NCBI GenBank assembly: GCA_903930015.1
Contig: CAIYXB010000222.1
Span: 1-34,402 of the forward strand
Direction of reading: 5' to 3'
Source of the DNA: an uncultured bacterium
Lineage (GTDB): Bacteria; Cyanobacteriota; Vampirovibrionia; LMEP-6097
Length of the DNA stretch: 34,402 nucleotides
Positions 8,318 to 15,717 of the stretch are shown in pieces (the stretch's first letter is position 1; the number at the start of each line of letters is the position of its first letter). The position numbers were made by a program, and so were the translations under genes. The notes beneath the pieces were generated by a model. That model saw nothing but the letters and a program-made list of their open reading frames with translations, did not search any database and had not been told where the DNA came from.

Positions 8318-9058
8318 ATGGATTTATTAGTTTTAGCTACCCAGTATTTGTTTTGGGTTGGTTTTGTTGGCATGGCTGCAGGTACTTTATACTTTTTAGT
8401 GGAAAGAGACAGTCTTCCAGAAAAATACAAGTCTACTGCTACAGTTGCAGCTCTTGTAACTTTTGTTGCAGCAATTCATTACCATGCAATGAAACATTAT
8501 GTTGGAACAGATGGTTCAATTGACTCACTGTTAACATTCCCAACAGAAATTAGATATATCGATTGGTTAGTAACAACACCATTGCTCCTAATAAAATTTC
8601 CAACAATTTTAAGGCTTCCTAAGGCTGAGTCTGGTTCTTTACTCACAAAGCTAGTTTTTGCAGATATCATAATGATTGTTACAGGATATGTTGGAGAGAC
8701 TTCTATTAACAGTGCTGGAGCAGCAACTAGTACAGGCTGGATTATGTTCGCTGTAAGTATGGTTGCTTGGCTTTATATTGTGAGTATTTTATTTGGAAAA
8801 GTAACAGAAGCTGCGCAAAAAGAGCCAGAAGAGATAAAACAAGGATTACTCTCTATGAGATCTTTTGTTCTTATAGGTTGGGCCATTTACCCAATTGGTT
8901 ATTTAGTCACTTTACTAGTATCAGGAGATGGAGCAGAAATGGCTATTGTACTAAGAGAGTTCATTTACAACATTGCTGATTTAATCAATAAAGTTGGATT
9001 TGGTCTTGTAGCTATACTTTCAATTAAGGCTGCTACAAATGCTGGCAAAGTACAATAA
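8318..9058 (+). CDS. Microbial rhodopsin, predicted outward proton pump with DTK motif
   Basis: Seven-helix type-1 rhodopsin; helix C RYIDWLVTTPLLLIKF; helix B His (AAIHYHAMK); helix G Schiff-base Lys (YNIADLINKVGFG). Confidence 0.96.
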   Translation: MDLLVLATQYLFWVGFVGMAAGTLYFLVERDSLPEKYKSTATVAALVTFVAAIHYHAMKHYVGTDGSIDSLLTFPTEIRYIDWLVTTPLLLIKFPTILRLPKAESGSLLTKLVFADIIMIVTGYVGETSINSAGAATSTGWIMFAVSMVAWLYIVSILFGKVTEAAQKEPEEIKQGLLSMRSFVLIGWAIYPIGYLVTLLVSGDGAEMAIVLREFIYNIADLINKVGFGLVAILSIKAATNAGKVQ

Positions 9059-9965
9059 ATACTTTTCACACCAATTAATATTCATTTTAATAGCATCAAG
9101 CTTTTTAGTGCTTGGTGCTATTAATTTTTTTGAAGACTTAAATTTTCAGATATATCTAGTTGCAATTTCAGTAATACTTTTTGGTATACCTCATGGCGCA
9201 TTAGATTTTGAGCTAATGAGTGAACAATCTCTTTTGAAAAAGTATATTAACAACAAAGTTAAATTTACTTTTGCATATTTATCTAGTTCATTTTTAATTT
9301 CATTGTTTTGGTTAAATTACCCTGATATTTCTCTATCTTTGTTTTTACTAATCTCCGTTTTTCATTGGGGTGAGTCAGATGCATTGCCAAAAAAAACAGA
9401 TGAATCAAACATAATTAGATATCTTTGTGAGACCACTTTTTATGGATCGGCCCTATTAAGTCTAAATACAATATTCTATAGTCAGGATTTAGTTGAATTG
9501 TATGCTTATTTAAGTGATTCAGAATTTTCCCAGAAAATAGTTGCTGTTTCAAGCCTGGTAGTACCTATAACTATCTCAGCATTCACTTATCTAATTTTTC
9601 ATTATCTTAAAAAAGGTCAAAAGCAAAAAGTCTTAGAAATATCCTTAATATTTATTACAATGATTTGCCTTAAACCTTTGATCGCGTTTTTGTTATATTT
9701 TTGTTTTTTTCACTCACCAAAACACTTGATTGATTTTTTTCATTATAAGAAAGAAAAGTCAGATTATCTAAAAAAAATGCTGCTAGCTTCTATAATCTCT
9801 ATAGGCTTTCTTTTAACTTTTAACTTTTTTATTGATAAAGACATGATTCAATATGCAAGTAGCATTAACTTAGGTCTATTTAGAAGCGTTTTTATTTGCC
9901 TCGCCGCCTTGACGATACCTCATGTCGTACTGGTTGTCTTATGGCACAGAGAATCTAGAAATTAA
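9039..9965 (+). CDS. blh: Brp/Blh family beta-carotene 15,15'-dioxygenase
   Basis: FGIPHGALDFEL, FHWGESD, FFHSPKHLIDFF, IPHVVLV..WH motifs; overlaps the rhodopsin stop by 20 bp. Confidence 0.93.
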   Translation: MLAKYNKYFSHQLIFILIASSFLVLGAINFFEDLNFQIYLVAISVILFGIPHGALDFELMSEQSLLKKYINNKVKFTFAYLSSSFLISLFWLNYPDISLSLFLLISVFHWGESDALPKKTDESNIIRYLCETTFYGSALLSLNTIFYSQDLVELYAYLSDSEFSQKIVAVSSLVVPITISAFTYLIFHYLKKGQKQKVLEISLIFITMICLKPLIAFLLYFCFFHSPKHLIDFFHYKKEKSDYLKKMLLASIISIGFLLTFNFFIDKDMIQYASSINLGLFRSVFICLAALTIPHVVLVVLWHRESRN

Positions 9966-9966
9966 A

Positions 9967-10920
9967 TTAGTAACTATTTTTTATTAATTGATCTGCCAAT
10001 CTTGATGAGCTCAAAAAAGCCGCTTCGATATTGTCTCCGAGCATATAATCTCCGCAGCAAGCGAGGCTATTTTCTTTATCAAATATAAAGTCTGTATTTA
10101 AAGGTTCTAAAGTTCTGCCGTAAAGCCATCTGTGACAGGCAAGATAAATTGGATTTTCGTCTTTAAAACCAGTTTGTATTTCGAGCTCTTTTAGAGCAAG
10201 ATTAGTTATTTCAACGCGATCCATTTCTGCGTTTTCAAGTGACCATTTGAAATTGGTATGTAATATTATGCCCAGAGTTTTATCTCTTTTAGGTTTTTGA
10301 GAATTGATTCCAATCCAATTTAGCATAGAATCTTGTACATTCATTTCACTAAAACCAAAATCAAAATTTTTGGAACTGATTAACATTACAGCAAAATGTA
10401 CTTTCATTTCTACTTTGGAAAGAAACTCAAACTTTTCATAGCCCCTAAATAATTCTGCGGTTTGTTTTGGTGGAGCAGTACTTATAACTAAATCAAAGCC
10501 ACCAAGCCTGTTTCCCTTATCATCGTAGAGGAAATTCAAATCATCTTTTTTAATAACATGATGAACTTGCACTTCATATTTGGAATTAATATTGCTCATC
10601 AAATATTTTGTGAAAGCATTCATGGCTGGGACTGGAACGTAAGTATTTTGTGTTCCAAGTTTAGTGAATTTATCAACAATTCCAGCTTGTTCTAGTTCAT
10701 TAATCAAAGTTTGAAACTCTTTTGTTTCCACATCAATATATTGAGCTCCATGATCAATAGTATAAGTTTTATCACCATCTGAAAAACGTCTTGATGAAGC
10801 TCTTCCACCCGGTCCACGTGCTTTTTCAAAAACAGTCACTTCAAACCCGTTTGAGCTTAATCTGGAAGCTAAATTTACTCCTGAAACACCGGCACCAATA
10901 ATTGCAATTTTTTTACTCAT
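9967..10920 (-). CDS. NAD(P)/FAD-dependent oxidoreductase (renalase-like)
   Basis: KKIAIIGAGVSGVNLASRLSSNGFEVTVFEKARGPGGRASSRR; C-terminal CGDYMLGDNIEAAFLSS. Confidence 0.9.
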   Translation of the reverse strand: MSKKIAIIGAGVSGVNLASRLSSNGFEVTVFEKARGPGGRASSRRFSDGDKTYTIDHGAQYIDVETKEFQTLINELEQAGIVDKFTKLGTQNTYVPVPAMNAFTKYLMSNINSKYEVQVHHVIKKDDLNFLYDDKGNRLGGFDLVISTAPPKQTAELFRGYEKFEFLSKVEMKVHFAVMLISSKNFDFGFSEMNVQDSMLNWIGINSQKPKRDKTLGIILHTNFKWSLENAEMDRVEITNLALKELEIQTGFKDENPIYLACHRWLYGRTLEPLNTDFIFDKENSLACCGDYMLGDNIEAAFLSSSRLADQLIKNSY

Positions 10921-11484
10921 TTAATTTAATAACTTTTCTAGTTCATGAGTATTTTTATTGCTCGCTAAACCTTTTGCTTGCCAAATTATTTCATGTTTTT
11001 GATTTATCAAATAAGCATAAATAAACTCTTCGGATTTAATTGAAAGTGAATCTTTGAATTTTTCTTTATCTAAATATAGTGTGATAGTTCTTTCTCTTTG
11101 TTCTTGTGAAGGAATCCCATACCTCATCCCATTATTAATATTAAACCTAAGAAACAAATTCATTTCTTTTATAGTTGGTAGTTCATATACAGCAAAATTA
11201 TTATGCTTGCTCAAAAGTTTTTTTGTTGCATCAAGCCAAGTATCTACATCTTTTTGTTGTTCTCTTTTGAAAGCAACAATTAAAAGTCTTTTAGCTCCTG
11301 TCAAATCTTCCGGTATATTAACGATCTTGCCTTCTAAATTTGAGCCACTAACTTTTGGAAAAAATTTCTGACCTTTTGTTTTGCTGAAAAATTCCACCTT
11401 AGATATTGGTCCTGATGCGATTGGTAATATTGCTGCTTGAGCAAAGCTGCATAATGACAATAGAATTACTAAAAATTTTCTCAC
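10921..11484 (-). CDS. Exported protein, possible ATP10/thioredoxin-fold-like
   Basis: Signal peptide MRKFLVILLSLCSFAQA; FPKVSGSNLEGKIVNIPEDLTGAKRLLIVAFKREQQKDVDTW; GTG start. Confidence 0.6.
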   Translation of the reverse strand: MRKFLVILLSLCSFAQAAILPIASGPISKVEFFSKTKGQKFFPKVSGSNLEGKIVNIPEDLTGAKRLLIVAFKREQQKDVDTWLDATKKLLSKHNNFAVYELPTIKEMNLFLRFNINNGMRYGIPSQEQRERTITLYLDKEKFKDSLSIKSEEFIYAYLINQKHEIIWQAKGLASNKNTHELEKLLN

Positions 11485-11503
11485 AAAAATATATTAGCCC
11501 AAT

Positions 11504-11616
11504 TTTGTCATTGCGAGGCTACGAAGTAGCCGTGCTAATCCAGAGGCTAGTGTTGATTTGGTATTTTAGAAGTTTGGATTGCTTCGTCGTCGTTTCACTC
11601 CTTCTCGCAATAACGG
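11504..11616. repeat. Palindromic intergenic element (GTCATTGCGAGG...GGATTGCTTCGTCG...CTCGCAATAACGG)
   Basis: Imperfect inverted arms TTTGTCATTGCGAGG / CTTCTCGCAATAACGG and CTAATCCAGA / TTTGGATTGCTTCG. Confidence 0.75.
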
Positions 11617-11641
11617 TCCTAGCTATGCCATAATGATAATA

Positions 11642-12592
11642 ATGAGACCAAATTTCAATCAGAATATCATTGCGATTGTGTGGGATTTTGATAAAACCTT
11701 GATTCCTTATTACATGCAAAAACCTCTTTTTGAAGAGTATGGGGTCAATGAAGCTCAATTTTGGTCAGAAGTAAACCAATTACCGACTCTATATAAAGAA
11801 CAAGGAATTACGGTTAGTCCCGACACTGCTTACTTAAATCATATTTTGACTTATGTCAAAAAAGGTATCTTTAAAGGTCTTAACAATAAAAAACTACGTT
11901 CTTTTGGAGCTAAGCTTGATATGTTTCCAGGCTTGCCTGATTTTTTTAGGGTGTGCAGGGAGATTATCGAAACAAATGCTGATTATCAAAAGTTTGATCT
12001 TAAGTTAGAGCATTATGTCGTGAGTACTGGGCTTACTGAAGTGATCAAAGGCTCAAGCATAAATCCTTTCATTGACGGGATTTGGGGCTGTGAATTTATA
12101 GAGAGTTATTATGCACCTGAGCAAGATAAATTAGAATTAAATTCTGAATCAGAGATAAACAATATCGCCTACTTAATTGACAACACTACTAAAACGCGTG
12201 CGCTTTTTGAAATAAACAAAGGTGTAAACATTCACCCCGAAGAAATAAGTGTAAATCAATCTATGGACGAAAAAGACCGAAGAGTACCTTTTGAAAATCT
12301 GATTTATATTGCAGATGGTCCAAGCGATATTCCAGCTTTTTCTGTGGCTAAGAAAAATAACGGCAAAACTTTTGCGGTCTACAATAAAGATGTTCCAAAA
12401 TCCTTTAAACAGGCAAAGCAACTTGTCGAGGATAAAAGAGTTGATAATTGTTTTGAAGCTGATTATCGTGAGGGTACACAAGCCTTTTTATGGCTCACGA
12501 ATGAAATTATCGATATCGCTGATAGAATAGTTGCCTCAAAAAAATCCCAGTTAAGACAAGGTAAAAACTCAGTTCCCCTTCATATTAATTAG
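11642..12592 (+). CDS. HAD superfamily hydrolase
   Basis: IIAIVWDFDKTLIPYY (DxD motif I), YVVSTGLTEVI, IYIADGPSDIPAFSVAK (motif IV); start moved downstream of the repeat element. Confidence 0.88.
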   Translation: MRPNFNQNIIAIVWDFDKTLIPYYMQKPLFEEYGVNEAQFWSEVNQLPTLYKEQGITVSPDTAYLNHILTYVKKGIFKGLNNKKLRSFGAKLDMFPGLPDFFRVCREIIETNADYQKFDLKLEHYVVSTGLTEVIKGSSINPFIDGIWGCEFIESYYAPEQDKLELNSESEINNIAYLIDNTTKTRALFEINKGVNIHPEEISVNQSMDEKDRRVPFENLIYIADGPSDIPAFSVAKKNNGKTFAVYNKDVPKSFKQAKQLVEDKRVDNCFEADYREGTQAFLWLTNEIIDIADRIVASKKSQLRQGKNSVPLHIN

Positions 12593-12683
12593 CGTAAATA
12601 ATACGTAAGTACTTAATTAATTAATTAATTTAATCTATTACTTCTAAAGAGACTAGGGGTTTAAGCCGACTTGTTTCTGTGAA

Positions 12684-13772
12684 GTGCCTAATACAAAACA
12701 ACAATTCAAAAATATTTTTCTTGGAGTAAAAACCTTATCTACGATATTTGATTTGAGTAAACAAAAAACTCAAACACAAAAACTGATTAACGAAGTTCTT
12801 TTTAAAGAAAGTCATGATGTTGCGTTTAAGATTGTTTCTAAGTATGGAAGCGAATCCTTAGATTACTTCAAAACAACCCCAGATAAATCGATATTTATCT
12901 ATAAGGAAACTTTAATCTCATATGCAGTTTGTGATGCTAACTTGATTGTACTGGGGGATCCTGTCGGACCCAGGAAACAAATTAGGGCTGCAATAAAAAA
13001 ATTTCAAAGCTTCTGCTTGGGACATGGTTGGCGATTAAGTTTCTTTCAGTGTTCGACAAAATATTTGGACAAATTTAAAGTGCTTGGTTTTGAAAAAATA
13101 AAAATTGGTTCGGAAGCAATTGTCGATATAGAGAATTTTAATTTGGATGGACCTAAGAAAAAAGATTTTCGTAATAGACTCAGAAAAATTGAAAAACTTG
13201 GTTATTCAATGAAAGTCTATAGTGATAATGTTGACGAGACTATCTTTAATAAATTAAAAGTCGTCTCAGATGAGTGGCTTGACGAGCCAAATAGAATTGA
13301 AAGAGGTTTTTCTTTGGGGTATTTTTCACGTCAGTATTTAAATGAAAGCAAGATTATGACTGTTGAAAATGACCAGGGTAATATTGTTGCTTTTATTAAT
13401 TTGATATATTCATGTAAAGAAGATCAAGTTACTATCGACCTTATGAGAAAATGCAAAGATGCTCCAAGTGGTGTAATGGATTATATTTTCGTGAAAGCTA
13501 TTTTAGAATTAAAAGATAGAGATTTTAAATCTCTTAGTCTTGGGCTTGCGCCAATGTCGGGTTTTCAAGAAAATGAAAAAGTAAGTTTCACTGAATCTGC
13601 GGTGCACACTATTTTTAGGAGATTAAACTTCTTGTTTAATTATGAAGGACTGAAAGTTTTCAAAGACAAGTTTGCAACAAGCTGGGAGCCAAAATACCTT
13701 ATCTATCAAAATTTGCCTCAATTACCTATGTTAGCTTTTTCAATCAAAAAGCTTTTAGAAAGAATCGAATAA
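12684..13772 (+). CDS. DUF2156 / MprF C-terminal-like (GNAT-fold) protein
   Basis: SYAVCDANLIVLGDPVGPRKQIRAAIKKFQSFCLGHGWRLSFFQCS...; ...SGVMDYIFVKAILELKDRDFKSLSLGLAPMSG; GTG start. Confidence 0.85.
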   Translation: MPNTKQQFKNIFLGVKTLSTIFDLSKQKTQTQKLINEVLFKESHDVAFKIVSKYGSESLDYFKTTPDKSIFIYKETLISYAVCDANLIVLGDPVGPRKQIRAAIKKFQSFCLGHGWRLSFFQCSTKYLDKFKVLGFEKIKIGSEAIVDIENFNLDGPKKKDFRNRLRKIEKLGYSMKVYSDNVDETIFNKLKVVSDEWLDEPNRIERGFSLGYFSRQYLNESKIMTVENDQGNIVAFINLIYSCKEDQVTIDLMRKCKDAPSGVMDYIFVKAILELKDRDFKSLSLGLAPMSGFQENEKVSFTESAVHTIFRRLNFLFNYEGLKVFKDKFATSWEPKYLIYQNLPQLPMLAFSIKKLLERIE

Positions 13773-13812
13773 CCGCGATCTTATTTGAAGTTAACTGATT
13801 AAGCAGAAAAAT

Positions 13813-13842
13813 CTGACAGCTTTGTATTTTATTCGCTAGAAT
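13813..13842 (+). promoter_or_regulatory. Promoter upstream of cytidine deaminase
   Basis: CTGACA-N18-TAGAAT, 9 nt before the ATG at 13852. Confidence 0.5.
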
Positions 13843-13851
13843 TTAAGTTTG

Positions 13852-14562
13852 ATGTCAAAGACATTTTCTGTTTTAGTTTTAGTCCTGATCATGGCTCTTG
13901 GTGCCTGGTCTACTAAAATTTATGCAAAAAAAGAAACTGTAATTTTAAAAGATCATGGTAAAGAATTGAAAATTAATACTCTTGATGAAAATTCCAAGTC
14001 GAATAAAGATGATGAGTATTGTGATATAAAAGATCCGTCCCATTGTGATCCAAAGAGCAAGAAGAAACAAGATCAAAAAGTTGACTTTGCTAAATCAAAA
14101 TTTAAAACACTTAAATATAACGACCTTAATAAAATTCAAAAAAAACTTTTAGATGCTGCTGACAAAGTCTCCAAAAACTCTCATAGTCCATATTCTCACT
14201 TTCAAGTAGGAGCTGCATTGCTTTGTGATGATGGTGAAATCATCACTGGTACTAATTTTGAGAATGCTGCTTATGGTTCAACGATTTGTGCAGAGAGAGC
14301 TGCTATACTCAGAGCAAATTCACAAGGAAAAAGAAATTTTTCCAGAATCGCAATCATCGGACGTGGAAAAGATTTTGATACTATTGACCCTGTTTCACCA
14401 TGTGGTTCTTGTCGCCAAGTGATTATGGAAATCTCTCAAATCTCAAACAAGAATATCGAGGTCATTATGTCTAATTCTAAAAAAGACAAAATCATTATTT
14501 CTTCAATCCAAGAGCTACTTCCACTCGGATTTGGACCACAGAATCTAGGTATTAAGATCTAG
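13852..14562 (+). CDS. cdd: Cytidine deaminase with N-terminal signal/anchor extension
   Basis: SPYSHFQVGAALLCDDGEIITGTNFENAAYGSTICAERAAI...PCGSCRQVIMEI preceded by a hydrophobic segment FSVLVLVLIMALGAWS and charged linker. Confidence 0.88.
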   Translation: MSKTFSVLVLVLIMALGAWSTKIYAKKETVILKDHGKELKINTLDENSKSNKDDEYCDIKDPSHCDPKSKKKQDQKVDFAKSKFKTLKYNDLNKIQKKLLDAADKVSKNSHSPYSHFQVGAALLCDDGEIITGTNFENAAYGSTICAERAAILRANSQGKRNFSRIAIIGRGKDFDTIDPVSPCGSCRQVIMEISQISNKNIEVIMSNSKKDKIIISSIQELLPLGFGPQNLGIKI

Positions 14563-14665
14563 TCATCTCCTATATATATTTTAAGCTCATGACTTTGTGC
14601 TCTATCATTAGCTGAAGCTGGGGGTGGATCAAACTCAATTCCGAGTTCATTAGCTGATTGCTTTT

Positions 14666-15151
14666 TTATTTTTCAAAATAATTAGATATTCTTTGACCAC
14701 GTTTACCTTTTAAAGTACCTTTAATTAATTGGATTTTCTGATTGAAAGCTTCATGGGTGTCAAGCATACAAACTTGTTTCATCAATTCTTTTAATAAATC
14801 CAAAGCAATCTTTACTCTCTTCTGTAGCTCGTTTTTTGTATCAACATCATCTTCATGCTTTTTATCAGTAAAAAGTTGATCTAAATATTTTAAAAAATCA
14901 CGCAATACTAGATCTTCGTGTAAAGTTTCTACAATATTGTTTTTAATAGGACCTTTACGTCTCATTGTTTTGCCGCAGAGCAGATCCTGATAAAGAAGAG
15001 GGTCTTTCAAGTCAGATTCCCGCCTTTCCCTCTTAAAATCTTGATCTGGGTTAGCATTATCATGCTGAGCTTCAAGTTCATATCGTTCTGTAATTAGATT
15101 ATTAACCGTAACGGCAAAAAGGACTCTTCTGTGGTCAGATAACAATGCCAT
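14666..15151 (-). CDS. Hypothetical protein
   Basis: 161-aa hydrophilic ORF in an otherwise empty interval. Confidence 0.55.
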   Translation of the reverse strand: MALLSDHRRVLFAVTVNNLITERYELEAQHDNANPDQDFKRERRESDLKDPLLYQDLLCGKTMRRKGPIKNNIVETLHEDLVLRDFLKYLDQLFTDKKHEDDVDTKNELQKRVKIALDLLKELMKQVCMLDTHEAFNQKIQLIKGTLKGKRGQRISNYFEK

Positions 15152-15195
15152 CGCTTAGTACTTATAGTATGAATACTAAGGAAATATAAGGAAAA

Positions 15196-15224
15196 TTGTA
15201 TGACATATTGAGAAGTGCTACAAT
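15196..15224 (+). promoter_or_regulatory. rpsO promoter
   Basis: TTGTAT-N17-TACAAT. Confidence 0.5.
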
Positions 15225-15272
15225 TCAAAACGGTCTTGAAATTGTAAATTTTAAGGCTCTATTGAGATCGTC

Positions 15273-15289
15273 ATGAGCAGGAAGCTCAT
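15273..15289 (+). promoter_or_regulatory. rpsO leader hairpin
   Basis: ATGAGC-AGGAA-GCTCAT perfect 6-bp stem 26 nt before the rpsO ATG. Confidence 0.5.
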
Positions 15290-15315
15290 AATAAAGGATT
15301 CAAAAAGGAAAACAA

Positions 15316-15585
15316 ATGCCAATCACTAAAGAACAAAAGCAAAGTGCTATCGATAAATTTGGAGATCATCCAAAAGATACTGGTAAAGCAGAAGTACAAA
15401 TTGCTATTTTGTCTAAGGATATCGAACTTCTTACTGAGCATCTAAAAGTTAATAAGAAAGATCATCACTCAAAAAGAGGTCTTTTCCTAAAAGTTTCAAA
15501 GCGTAAAGGCTTACTTAATTATCTTAAAGAAAATGATATCAATAGATATCGTGAAATTATTACTGCACTTGGTTTAAGAAAGTAA
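15316..15585 (+). CDS. rpsO: 30S ribosomal protein S15
   Basis: 89 aa, [62 protein letters not shown]. Confidence 0.98.
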   Translation: MPITKEQKQSAIDKFGDHPKDTGKAEVQIAILSKDIELLTEHLKVNKKDHHSKRGLFLKVSKRKGLLNYLKENDINRYREIITALGLRK

Positions 15586-15658
15586 AATCCAAGGTAGAAT
15601 GTCTTTATAGGAATTAAAGCCTTCACTGAATTTAGTTTCTATCTTTCTTTATTTGAAT

Positions 15659-15676
15659 CAAGCTATTTTTAGCTTG
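15659..15676 (+). promoter_or_regulatory. pnp leader hairpin
   Basis: CAAGCTA-TTTT-TAGCTTG, perfect 7-bp stem between rpsO and pnp. Confidence 0.5.
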
Positions 15677-15717
15677 GGTATATTGTATTTGTATAAGAAG
15701 AAAAGGTAGAAAACAAA

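Noticed and set aside
8767-8979. Alternative-frame ORF inside rhodopsin gene
   Set aside because: The rhodopsin frame is unmistakable.
11054-11758. ORFs 11054-11371, 11406-11633 and 11519-11758
   Set aside because: Antisense, or translated from the palindromic element; not credible proteins.
12173-12530. ORFs 12173-12481 and 12309-12530
   Set aside because: Out-of-frame or antisense inside the HAD hydrolase gene.
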